Position numbers and translations under genes: made by a program. Below, in pieces: positions 17,103 through 24,540 of a DNA stretch of 52,534 bases. Positions within the stretch are counted from its first letter, which is position 1; the number at the start of each line of letters is the position of its first letter. Where the stretch lies: positions 1 to 52,534 of the forward strand of contig NZ_JACJLR010000023.1 of NCBI RefSeq assembly GCF_016902345.1, read 5' to 3'. The notes under the pieces are model-generated. The model was not told the DNA's origin. It did no database searches and was given only the letters and a program-made list of their open reading frames with translations. The stretch is from Mediterraneibacter glycyrrhizinilyticus. Lineage in GTDB: Bacteria; Bacillota; Clostridia; Lachnospirales; Lachnospiraceae.

Positions 17103-18813
17103 TCCCGAGATAGGGAAGCACATTGTCATAGATCTCCCGCAGGACCGGAGCTGCAATCGTCCCTCCATAATATACACCCTGGGGGTCATGTATCACGACC
17201 ATCCCCAGGATCTGGGGATCTTCCGCCGGAGCAAAACCGATGAAAGAAGCAATATATTTGTTGGCGCTGCGGGGGAGAGTCTGGGATGTGGCAGTCTTTC
17301 CGCCAATGGAATATCCTTCAATGTAGCCATTTTTCCCTGATCCTTCTTCTACCACACTCTTTAAGAGCATCCGCATCGTTTCCGAGGTCTCCTCCGAGAC
17401 GATCCCGCTCCTGCTTTCATACTCAAACTCTTCTATCGTTTCTCCATTCGCATCTATCACCTCCATACCCAGATGGGGCGTCACCCTGTTTCCTCCGTTC
17501 ACCAGTGAACTTACCGTTGTTGCCATCTGGATCGGTGTGATCTGAAAAGACTGGCCGAAAGTCATAGTCGCCAGCTCCACGATGCCGATGTCTTCTTTCT
17601 TATGCATGATCGTCCCCGCCTCACCCGGGAGGTCGATATTCGTCAGGCTGAGAAGCCCAAACTGCTCAAAATAATCATAAAACCGGTCAGAACCGAGCCG
17701 CATTCCAATGTCCATAAAGACCGGATTGCAGGAATTCTGAAGTCCCTGAACAAACGTCTCCATCCCATGTCCGCCTGTCTTGTGGCAGCGTATCTTCCTA
17801 TCCTCCACGATCCGGTATCCCGGACAGGTAAAAGTGTCATCCAGAGAGACCACCCCTTCTTCCAGGCATGCGCAGGATGTAATGATCTTAAATGTTGAAC
17901 CGGGCTCATAAGTATCATTGATGCACCCGTTTCTCCACATCTGATTCAGCTCATCCTGCAGTTCCTCATCAGACAGCGACTCCGGATGCGTCCCTGTGTT
18001 CAGTTCGAACGGCTCGTTCAGGTTGAATTCCGGCACATTGACCATGGCATAGATTTCCCCGTTCTGGGGATTCATCAGAAGCACGGACACACTGTCTGCC
18101 TGTTTTTCCTCCAGCACTTTCCGGGCCGCCTGCTCACAGTACGCCTGGATGTTATAGTCCAGGCTGATCCGGAGGGTTTCCCCTGCCACAGGTTCAATGC
18201 GGTCCTCCGCGACGCCCTCCAGCTCGATCCCTCTGGCGTCTGTGACCGTCAGTATGGTTCCGTTCGTCCCTTTGAGATACTCATCATATTTTACTTCCAG
18301 CCCAATGATCCCCTGGTTGTCCCCGCCGGTAAACCCCAGTACCTTGGAAGCAAGTTCATCAAAGGGATAATACCTTTTGTAATCTTCATCCACCTTGACT
18401 CCCGCCAGATCATAGTTTCGGATCCTGTCGCCAGTCTCTTTATCAACGTTTGTCTTAATCTTTTCCATAGATGAGACTTTTTCCACTTTCTCCCTCACGT
18501 CAGCCAGATCCAGTTCAAGCTCCTCTGCCAGCACTTCCGCAACCAGTTCAGCATCCTCGATCTGACTGTGTACGACCGAGATCGTACACACCGTTTCATT
18601 GGTTGCGAGTACCACGCCGTTTCTGTCAACGATCTCCCCTCTTGCGGCTTTGATCTCTCTTTCTCTCTCATGGAGGTCCTGAGCAAGTTCCTGATAATAT
18701 TCTGCATCAAAGATCATAAGATATATCAGACGCCCGATCAGCCCCAGGATAACGACCACGGCACACAGGAAGACCACCAGCATTTTTTTCTTATTATAAG
18801 TCTTATTTTTCAT
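17089..18813 (-). CDS. spoVD: Class B penicillin-binding protein, SpoVD-like
   Basis: The 574-residue PBP has a membrane anchor at about 11-33, a dimerisation/pedestal domain (RGEIVDRNGVVLA, PFDELASKVLGF) and a transpeptidase domain with active-site Ser306 (STFK) and SCN at 361-363. The third motif reads KTA at 506-508, where KTG is the rule. No PASTA domains are present. It is the second of two tandem class B PBPs, the Bacillus position of SpoVD, the cortex-synthesis PBP. Its start codon directly follows the T6 tail of a strong hairpin (18818-18865), and the only Shine-Dalgarno candidate (CAGGG) lies in that hairpin. It probably cross-links spore-cortex peptidoglycan; a vegetative role is not excluded. 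Confidence 0.85.
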   Translation of the reverse strand: MKNKTYNKKKMLVVFLCAVVVILGLIGRLIYLMIFDAEYYQELAQDLHEREREIKAARGEIVDRNGVVLATNETVCTISVVHSQIEDAELVAEVLAEELELDLADVREKVEKVSSMEKIKTNVDKETGDRIRNYDLAGVKVDEDYKRYYPFDELASKVLGFTGGDNQGIIGLEVKYDEYLKGTNGTILTVTDARGIELEGVAEDRIEPVAGETLRISLDYNIQAYCEQAARKVLEEKQADSVSVLLMNPQNGEIYAMVNVPEFNLNEPFELNTGTHPESLSDEELQDELNQMWRNGCINDTYEPGSTFKIITSCACLEEGVVSLDDTFTCPGYRIVEDRKIRCHKTGGHGMETFVQGLQNSCNPVFMDIGMRLGSDRFYDYFEQFGLLSLTNIDLPGEAGTIMHKKEDIGIVELATMTFGQSFQITPIQMATTVSSLVNGGNRVTPHLGMEVIDANGETIEEFEYESRSGIVSEETSETMRMLLKSVVEEGSGKNGYIEGYSIGGKTATSQTLPRSANKYIASFIGFAPAEDPQILGMVVIHDPQGVYYGGTIAAPVLREIYDNVLPYLGIEKS

Positions 18814-18865
18814 AAAAAACCCTGCAGAAGATATTTTTACAATTTATTATATCTTCCGCAGGGTT
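18814..18865 (-). terminator. Terminator-like hairpin abutting the spoVD start codon
   Basis: A 17-bp stem with one mismatch (18818-18834 with 18849-18865) encloses a 14-nt loop. On the minus strand it is followed by TTTTTT and immediately by ATG. It begins 22 nt after the pbpB stop. It can end pbpB transcription and also hides the CAGGG ribosome-binding motif of spoVD in its 3' arm. Confidence 0.8.
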
Positions 18866-18876
18866 ATTCATATTTT
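18846..18876 (-). promoter_or_regulatory. Candidate spoVD promoter inside the hairpin
   Basis: Minus strand: -10-like GATATAAT (18846-18853; 6 of 8 to the sigma-E CATACAMT, and also containing TATAAT), 15-nt spacer, and a weak -35-like AAAATATG (18869-18876). Transcripts starting about 7 nt downstream would begin in the loop and lack the hairpin's 5' arm. Confidence 0.3.
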
Positions 18877-18886
18877 TCGCTTCTTT

Positions 18887-20911
18887 CTACTCTTCACCAG
18901 AGCTGTCGCCGGACGCCCAGTCGTCAAGATCCGGATCATAGTTTTCATCTACATATGCGCCGTCCGGATTATCATAAGTATCTTCATAATTTTCATCATA
19001 ATCAGAATATTCTGTATCTCCGAAATTCTGTTCTTCTGAAGCCTCGGACTCTTCTGCCTCCGCCTCGCTTTCTTCGATAGTGGTGATCCCCAGATAGGGA
19101 AACGCCTCTTCCATGATCTTCTTGGAAAGGTCCAGCACAAGCGCACTGTTGTCCTGAGCATCCACGTTTGCCTCGTCAACAACGACATAGATCAGGACTT
19201 CCGGATTTTCCTGGGGTGCATATCCGATATAGGAAAGAAGATATTTCCCGTTTCCTCTGGGCAGTTTCTCCGCGGTTCCCGTCTTTGCTCCAATATCATA
19301 GCCTTCCACCTGGGCATTCTGTCCGGTTCCGTAGTCCATCACTGCCTGGAGATACTCCTTGATCTGGTCCGATGTCTCTGATGAGACGGTCTTGCGAAGG
19401 AGCACAGGATCTTTCGTCTCGACCACATTTCCATCCTCATCCCGGATCTGTTTTACAACGTGAGGATCATAATAATATCCGCCATTGATCAGCGAACAAA
19501 ACGCAGATGCCATCTGTGTCATAGTAACATTAAAACTCTGTCCGAAAGAGTTCGTTGCAAGATCCACCGGCGTCATGGTATCCGCTGTATAGAGAAGTGC
19601 GGAGGTTGCCGCCTCTCCGGGAAGATCGATGCCTGTGTATTCACCAAAACCAAAGATACTCTGATATCTCGTAAAATCATCCACACCGATCGCTTCTGCG
19701 ATGTGCATCAGTGCCACATTACAGGAATTGGCAATCGCATTTTCAACGGTCTGCGTGCCATGCCCGCTTCTTAAGTGGCATCCAATATCATTGTCTCCCA
19801 CATGAAGAGAACCGTCACAGTAATAGGTCTCATCCCCTGTAATGGCTCCTGTCTCCAGTCCTGCCGCCACAGTAAAAGGCTTCATCGTCGATCCCGGTTC
19901 GTAAGCATCACTGACACAGAAATTCCTCCACAGGTCGCTCATCGCATTGAGCTGCTCCTCCTCCGACATTGCCTTCCATTCCTCATCCGAATACAAAACA
20001 GAAAGATCCCGTGGATTATTCAGATCAAAATTCGGATAGGATGCTTCTGCAAGGATCTCTCCGGTATTGGGGTTCATTATGATCACTGCCGTATTCTTAC
20101 TCCCGGCACTGTCGTCATCTGCATACTGCTGATTGAACTCAAGAATACACTTCTCCACAATACTCTGCAGTCCCACATCGAGAGTTGTCACAACCGTGTT
20201 CCCGTTCTTGGCTGCTTTTACCGTACGCTCTACAGAAGAATCGCTGTCAAGATATCCATACTCTCTTCCATCCGTCCCGTTCAGCACATCGTTGTATGCA
20301 CTCTCAATTCCGATCGCGCCGGCGTTTCCCGAATAAGTAAATCCGATCACATCGCTTGCCAGTGTATTATACGGATATGTTCTGTTATAATCATCTTCCA
20401 GCCAGACGCCGGCCACATTGGGATAGTTTTCATTGTCATCATCGATCTCGTTGAATTTCTGTGCTGTCTCGTAGTCCACATCAGTAGCCATGATCTCATA
20501 TCTCGACTCCGGATTCTTCTCGATCGTATCCCTCACCGTCTGCTCAGAGATACCAAAACATTCTTTCAGCACCTGAATGGTAGGATCGATATTTTCCTCG
20601 CTGCCCGTCAGTACCACAACATCCAGTATCACATTATAGACCCGCTCACTGGTTGCGATCCTCGTCCCGTTCCGGTCCACGATATCCCCCCGTTTATAAG
20701 GGATCACCCTGCTGCTGTAATTCTGCTGATCCAGCACGATCCTGCTGTAGCTGCTCCCTCTGGTCACATTAATATAGGTAATCCTCCCCACAAGAGCAAC
20801 AAAAGCCAGTATAATTGCCATAAACAGCATTACCAGCTTTCGTTGCATCCTGATCGGGAATTTTTTTGTCAAAAATCCAAATCTGTTCTTTTTTCTTTTT
20901 CTTCCAGCCAT
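18887..20911 (-). CDS. pbpB: Class B penicillin-binding protein, divisome transpeptidase (PbpB/FtsI)
   Basis: The 674-residue protein has a basic cytoplasmic start (GRKRKKNRF), a membrane anchor at about 25-48, the PBP dimer domain (RGDIVDRNGTRIATSER) and a transpeptidase domain with complete motifs: STMK at 341-344, SCN at 396-398 and KTGT at 543-546. It cross-links septal peptidoglycan with FtsW. From about residue 605 it carries an extracellular Glu/Asp/Tyr/Ser-rich tail of about 70 residues instead of PASTA domains. It is 13 nt after ftsL with AAGGA upstream. A strong terminator-like hairpin follows. The intact KTGT contrasts with the KTA in the following PBP. Confidence 0.93.
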   Translation of the reverse strand: MAGRKRKKNRFGFLTKKFPIRMQRKLVMLFMAIILAFVALVGRITYINVTRGSSYSRIVLDQQNYSSRVIPYKRGDIVDRNGTRIATSERVYNVILDVVVLTGSEENIDPTIQVLKECFGISEQTVRDTIEKNPESRYEIMATDVDYETAQKFNEIDDDNENYPNVAGVWLEDDYNRTYPYNTLASDVIGFTYSGNAGAIGIESAYNDVLNGTDGREYGYLDSDSSVERTVKAAKNGNTVVTTLDVGLQSIVEKCILEFNQQYADDDSAGSKNTAVIIMNPNTGEILAEASYPNFDLNNPRDLSVLYSDEEWKAMSEEEQLNAMSDLWRNFCVSDAYEPGSTMKPFTVAAGLETGAITGDETYYCDGSLHVGDNDIGCHLRSGHGTQTVENAIANSCNVALMHIAEAIGVDDFTRYQSIFGFGEYTGIDLPGEAATSALLYTADTMTPVDLATNSFGQSFNVTMTQMASAFCSLINGGYYYDPHVVKQIRDEDGNVVETKDPVLLRKTVSSETSDQIKEYLQAVMDYGTGQNAQVEGYDIGAKTGTAEKLPRGNGKYLLSYIGYAPQENPEVLIYVVVDEANVDAQDNSALVLDLSKKIMEEAFPYLGITTIEESEAEAEESEASEEQNFGDTEYSDYDENYEDTYDNPDGAYVDENYDPDLDDWASGDSSGEE

Positions 20912-20924
20912 TCTTCAATAATCC

Positions 20925-21467
20925 TTACTCTGACACATCCCTGGACTTTGCGAGGACGCCGTCCTCCGGAATGTCATCATACTGTTTTACATAGCTGCCC
21001 GAAGGGCTGTCGTATTCGATCACTGTTCCCTGGGATTCATAGACCATGCCCATCTCGTTCATGGCCCTGTCTTTCACTTCCTCAAGATTCAGTGAATCTG
21101 CCGCAGCATTGTATGCCGTGTCATTCGCCTCTGTAAGTTCCGCAAGCTGTTCCTGCAGTGCAGTGATATTTTCCGAACGGTTTACCACATCTGCCTGGAG
21201 CCTGAGATACATCACGCAGAGGAACACTGCACAGATAGCGGCTGCCACAAGAAACACTGCATAGGCCGGACTGATGCTCATTGCCCTGTTACGGTTTCTC
21301 AGCACCTGACGGCTCGCACGTTTCGGCGCTGCCGGACGCTGCTGCGTCCTTCTTCTCGGCTGGACTTCCGCCTGGCGTACTGCATTTCCATATACATAGA
21401 ACTGTCCTCTGTCCGTACCGGATATCCCCGTTCTTCTGTAACTTCTCATATTTCTGCCTGCTGCCAT
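20925..21467 (-). CDS. ftsL: Cell division protein FtsL-like
   Basis: The 180-residue bitopic protein has an Arg-rich cytoplasmic region of about 65 residues, a membrane helix at about 67-88, then a heptad-patterned coiled coil (LRLQADVVNRSENITALQEQ onward) and the short DLVEVKDRAMNEMGMVYE-like segment (here NLEEVKDRAMNEMGM) typical of FtsL/DivIC. The family is poorly conserved; identification rests on topology and position between rsmH and pbpB. It bridges DivIB and the septal synthase. The ATG at 21467 is preceded by AGGAAAGGGG. The N-terminal tail is longer than in Bacillus (117 residues in all there). Confidence 0.82.
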   Translation of the reverse strand: MAAGRNMRSYRRTGISGTDRGQFYVYGNAVRQAEVQPRRRTQQRPAAPKRASRQVLRNRNRAMSISPAYAVFLVAAAICAVFLCVMYLRLQADVVNRSENITALQEQLAELTEANDTAYNAAADSLNLEEVKDRAMNEMGMVYESQGTVIEYDSPSGSYVKQYDDIPEDGVLAKSRDVSE

Positions 21468-21555
21468 AGCGTAAAGCCCCTTTCCTGTTCTTTTGTCCTT
21501 CCGGGCTCTCCCCTTCCCTTCCGGACGGTTTATGTGTTACTACTCCCTTTTGAAT

Positions 21556-22491
21556 TCAACTCCGCTCAAAAATGCGGAGTTTTGCGCTCTTTGAGCGGCT
21601 GTTGTTTTCCATCTCCTCCTCACTGGGAAGGATGGGTTTCCGTGTGACCACTTTTCCCTTTGATACCTTTCCACATACACATACGGGAAAGTGACTCGGG
21701 CAGGTACACGGATTTTCGTTTTTGCGGAATGCACTCTTTACGATCCGGTCTTCCAGTGAATGAAATGTTATGATACAGATCCTTCCCCCCGGATTCAGCA
21801 TATCTATCATCTCATCCAGCGAGTTTTTCAGCACATCCAGTTCCCCATTGAGTTCGATCCGAATCGCCTGGAACGTCCTTTTTGAAGGATGTCCGGACGT
21901 CTTCTGGATCTTCATCGGTATGGCATGCCGGATGATCTCATTTAGCTGACCTGTCGTTTCAATGGGTGCCTTCCCGCGCTCCGCCACAATATGTTTTGCA
22001 ATGTTCTTTGCAAACCTGTCTTCTCCGTAATCGCGGATCACGCGGTATAATTCCGCCTCACTGTAGTCATTGACAATGTCTCTTGCCGTCATCTTCTGCC
22101 TCTGGTCCATCCTCATATCCAGCGGTGCATCCACCCGGTAGGAAAATCCCCTCTCCGCAGTGTCCAGCTGATAGGATGACACTCCGAGATCCAGCGTGAT
22201 TCCGTCGACCTTATCAATCCCCAGTTCATGGAGCCTTGGCTTCATATCACAATAGTTGCTCCTCACTATTGTAACCTTCTCCCCGAAGCCTTCCAGTCTT
22301 TTCCCCGCCGCTTTGACCGCGTCGGCATCCTGGTCTATACCTATTAATCTCCCCTTGCTGCTTAAACGTCTGCACACTTCAAAAGCATGTCCGCCTCCAC
22401 CCAGAGTTGCATCAACATAAATGCCGTCAGGCATGACGTTAAGCCCGTCCACTGTTTCATACAGCAGAACTGATGTGTGCTCGAATGCCAT
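21556..22491 (-). CDS. rsmH: 16S rRNA (cytosine-1402-N4)-methyltransferase
   Basis: This 312-residue SAM-dependent enzyme methylates C1402 in the decoding centre. Signatures: [15 protein letters not shown] at the start, the SAM loop [59 protein letters not shown] and the C-terminal KPILPSEEE. The start at 22491 is set by GGAGGAG directly upstream and by the family N-terminus; a longer reading to 22647 would run into mraZ. It is 22 nt after mraZ, in the standard order mraZ-rsmH-ftsL-pbp. Confidence 0.97.
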   Translation of the reverse strand: MAFEHTSVLLYETVDGLNVMPDGIYVDATLGGGGHAFEVCRRLSSKGRLIGIDQDADAVKAAGKRLEGFGEKVTIVRSNYCDMKPRLHELGIDKVDGITLDLGVSSYQLDTAERGFSYRVDAPLDMRMDQRQKMTARDIVNDYSEAELYRVIRDYGEDRFAKNIAKHIVAERGKAPIETTGQLNEIIRHAIPMKIQKTSGHPSKRTFQAIRIELNGELDVLKNSLDEMIDMLNPGGRICIITFHSLEDRIVKSAFRKNENPCTCPSHFPVCVCGKVSKGKVVTRKPILPSEEEMENNSRSKSAKLRIFERS

Positions 22492-22513
22492 ATTCTCCTC
22501 CAGTCCTTCTTTC

Positions 22514-22951
22514 TCAGATTCTGATCCCAATTGCTTCCATCCGCTCTGCGATCGCATCCAGATCTTCCTCGCTGACCTGGCTTCTCTCTTCCCACAGAGC
22601 CTTGTCCCAGATTTCGACACGGTCCTGGACTCCCACCAGCACCACATCTTTCTCCAGATGGGCCGCTTTCCTCAGTGACGGCGGCACAAGCACTCTCCCC
22701 TGCTTGTCAAAGCTGCCCTCAGAGGCGCTTCCGAAGAAATAGCGTTTGAAGATTCTGGCATCCTTGTTCATTCGTGGCAAGGTTTCGAGTTCGGCTACGA
22801 ATTTGTTCCATTCTTCCTGAGAGTAGACAAAAAGACATCCTTCCAGTCCGTTACAGATAACGAAGCTGTCACCCAGATCATCCCTCAGTTTTGCCGGAAT
22901 GATCAGTCTGCCCTTTTCATCGATCGTATGATTAAACTCTCCTAAAAGCAT
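22514..22951 (-). CDS. mraZ: Transcriptional regulator MraZ
   Basis: The 145-residue protein is made of two SpoVT/AbrB-type repeats, each with the (D)xKGR core: [20 protein letters not shown] (residues 7-26) and [13 protein letters not shown] (about 82-94). It forms ring-shaped oligomers that bind repeats upstream of its own gene. Here those repeats are obvious as a 10-bp-phased GTGG array at 22980-23045. It heads the dcw cluster and probably represses it. AAGGGA lies about 7 nt before the ATG. Confidence 0.97.
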   Translation of the reverse strand: MLLGEFNHTIDEKGRLIIPAKLRDDLGDSFVICNGLEGCLFVYSQEEWNKFVAELETLPRMNKDARIFKRYFFGSASEGSFDKQGRVLVPPSLRKAAHLEKDVVLVGVQDRVEIWDKALWEERSQVSEEDLDAIAERMEAIGIRI

Positions 22952-22979
22952 CTGGAATCCCTTCTTTAAATGTGAGCCT

Positions 22980-23045
22980 CCACATCGCTCCCCACTTTAT
23001 ACCACTCTCTACCACTTCTCACCACTTGGCTCCATTGTAAACCAC
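22980..23045 (-). promoter_or_regulatory. MraZ-box array
   Basis: On the minus strand GTGG occurs at 23042-23045, 23022-23025, 23012-23015, 23002-23005, 22992-22995 and 22980-22983. The four central copies are in exact 10-bp phase (GTGG-N6), the slot at 23032 holds a degenerate ATGG, and the last copy is offset by 12. The array covers the promoter spacer and the early transcribed region, fitting autorepression by MraZ. Confidence 0.85.
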
Positions 23046-23062
23046 GTGCCCCCCTTTTTCAA
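23034..23062 (-). promoter_or_regulatory. Sigma-A promoter of the dcw cluster
   Basis: Minus strand: -35 TTGAAA (23057-23062), 17-nt spacer, -10 TACAAT (23034-23039). One GTGG lies in the spacer and the main array starts just after the -10. The leader to mraZ is about 75 nt. Confidence 0.8.
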
Positions 23063-23133
23063 CCCCTTTTTGCGATTTTTTTGTGTCTCCATACACCTTC
23101 CCGTCTGCTCACCACGAAAAAAAACTTTGTAAA

Positions 23134-23174
23134 ACAAAAATATGGGGCACAAGGAAAATCCTTGTACCCCATAT
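23134..23174 (-). terminator. Intrinsic terminator of the small membrane-protein gene
   Basis: A stem of about 16 bp (minus strand ATATGGGGTACAAGG with CCTTGTGCCCCATAT, one G-T pair) is followed by TTTTGTTTT. It separates the gene at 23200 from the mraZ promoter. Confidence 0.88.
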
Positions 23175-23199
23175 CTTGTGTTTCGCTCGTTTTTCAATT

Positions 23200-23436
23200 T
23201 CATTCAGAAAGACTGTTCAGATAATCTGTGACAGCGTCATAATTCACCTCTGCCACCACACGCTCTTTATTTGAGTTATAAATATCGTAAGCTGAATAGC
23301 CGAGCCAGCCAATCAGAGCGAGTGCTGCAACTGTGAGAACTGCCTTGCGCACAATGCTCATGAGTTTCTCCCTGCGCATGATCTTCTTTCTGTTGGCTTT
23401 CTCCTTTTTATAACGATCCACTTTTTCCTGGCTCAT
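23200..23436 (-). CDS. Small bitopic membrane protein, unknown function
   Basis: The 78-residue protein has a highly charged N-terminal helix (SQEKVDRYKKEKANRKKIMR), one membrane helix at about 30-50 (AVLTVAALALIGWLGYSAY), and a short exposed C-terminus ending DAVTDYLNSLSE. By charge the N-terminus is cytoplasmic. I do not recognise a family. The start at 23436 is preferred because AAAGGAG lies about 9 nt upstream; an in-frame ATG at 23490 has none. It is a single-gene unit with its own promoter (23481-23510) and a strong terminator, between degV and mraZ. A role in the envelope is plausible from location only. Confidence 0.75.
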   Translation of the reverse strand: MSQEKVDRYKKEKANRKKIMRREKLMSIVRKAVLTVAALALIGWLGYSAYDIYNSNKERVVAEVNYDAVTDYLNSLSE

Positions 23437-23480
23437 CTCTTCTGCTCCTTTCGCCGCAATGGTCTGCAAAACTATGACAA

Positions 23481-23510
23481 AGTATACCACATTCCCCCAC
23501 GGCTTTGCAA
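23481..23510 (-). promoter_or_regulatory. Sigma-A promoter of the small membrane-protein gene
   Basis: Minus strand: -35 TTGCAA (23505-23510), 18-nt spacer, -10 TATACT (23481-23486). The context TGTGGTATA is shared with the -10 region upstream of degV. Confidence 0.65.
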
Positions 23511-23514
23511 GTCT

Positions 23515-24354
23515 TTATATGACAACAATCACACCGCCGTCATTTGCATACATCGTACTGATTCCCGCCGTATCTACGATAAAGCTGGACTTCACTCGAA
23601 ATTTCTCAAGAAGGATGCTCTCCACTTCTTTTGCCCGCTCATAACAGTTGCAGTGTGAGATCCCAAGCACTTTTTTCTCTGTCTCCACTGCTTCCCTGGC
23701 AATACAGTCCGTCATCCTGACAAGCGCTCGTTTTATTCCTCTCGCCTGTCCGAGCTGGCAGATCGTCCCCTGGGGGGTTGAGCCCATAACCGGTTTGATG
23801 TTCAGCGCACTTGCTACGATCGACTTGATCCCGGTCAGCCTTCCATTCTTGCGGAGAGTGTCCAGATTTTCCAGCACAAAATATGTGTGCTGCCCTTCTA
23901 TATAAGACTCTGCAGCGGATACCACTTCTTCAAAGGACATTCCCGCCGCCTCACACTCCTGCACTTTCAAAGCGATCAACGTCTCCCCCACTGATGCAGA
24001 GCAGGAATTAAATACATGGATCTGTTTATCTCCATGCTCTTCTTCATAAAGCTTTTTCCCAAGCTGTGCACTGTTATAGGAACCACTCAGCTCCGAAGAA
24101 AGGGTCACAACATATACCCGTTTCTCCGGCCCCCCGTAAAGTTCCATATATTTCTCCGGTGAAGGGCAGGACGATTTTGGACATTCTGCGCTCGCCGCGA
24201 TTCTCCTCAGGGTATCCGCCTGGTCAAATGTCTCATCATCCACGACTGTTGTTCCATCGATCAGCATACTGAGGGACGCAGTCTGATAAACCCCGCTCTT
24301 TTTCATCTCATCTGTCAGCTCTCCACAGCTGTCCACGACAATTTTATAATCCAT
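23515..24354 (-). CDS. DegV-family fatty-acid-binding protein (FakB-like)
   Basis: The 279-residue protein has the DegV fold: YKIVVDSCGELTDEM at the start, SCPSPEKYMELY (the conserved S/T-S-x-P segment), VYVVTLSSELSGSYNSAQL and VFNSCSASVGETLIALK. Members bind a single fatty acid and hand it to FakA for phosphorylation in Firmicutes. No fakA is in this window. Start: AGGAGG lies 7 nt before the ATG at 24354, giving the family N-terminus; a longer reading to 24432 is rejected. Which fatty acid is bound cannot be told. Confidence 0.88.
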   Translation of the reverse strand: MDYKIVVDSCGELTDEMKKSGVYQTASLSMLIDGTTVVDDETFDQADTLRRIAASAECPKSSCPSPEKYMELYGGPEKRVYVVTLSSELSGSYNSAQLGKKLYEEEHGDKQIHVFNSCSASVGETLIALKVQECEAAGMSFEEVVSAAESYIEGQHTYFVLENLDTLRKNGRLTGIKSIVASALNIKPVMGSTPQGTICQLGQARGIKRALVRMTDCIAREAVETEKKVLGISHCNCYERAKEVESILLEKFRVKSSFIVDTAGISTMYANDGGVIVVI

Positions 24355-24422
24355 AGCATATCCTCCTGTATCACACTGCGTTTTTTTCTTGCCACAACAT
24401 GTAGTTTTCAATACCAGATTAA

Positions 24423-24451
24423 AATATACCACACTTTTATACAGTTGGAAA
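24423..24451 (-). promoter_or_regulatory. Candidate promoter of degV
   Basis: Minus strand: -10 TATATT (24423-24428), 17-nt spacer, weak -35 TTTCCA (24446-24451). The leader is about 60 nt. Confidence 0.35.
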
Positions 24452-24468
24452 GCCCCTTTTTACAATTT

Positions 24469-24535
24469 CTGCCGGCATTTCCATACAGGGGATGTCCGCC
24501 CGGTCCATCCTTGACTGTAACTGAAATGCCGGCAG
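24469..24535. repeat. Three-tier hairpin after the SEDS gene
   Basis: A perfect 13-bp outer stem (24469-24481 with 24523-24535) encloses TACAG/CTGTA (24484-24488 with 24515-24519) and GGATG/CATCC (24490-24494 with 24506-24510), with a GC-rich apical loop. It starts 5 nt after the stop codon of the SEDS gene. No T-run follows on either strand, so it is not a textbook terminator. Confidence 0.65.
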
Positions 24536-24540
24536 TATAC

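Noticed and set aside
19775..21136. Long plus-strand open frame (453 codons) across pbpB and ftsL
   Set aside because: It lies antisense to two well-identified genes, has a His/Ile/Cys-rich composition without any domain, and no ribosome binding site.
23112..23115. Another GTGG in register with the MraZ boxes
   Set aside because: It is 70 nt upstream of the array, outside the promoter, with no neighbours in phase; chance is likely.
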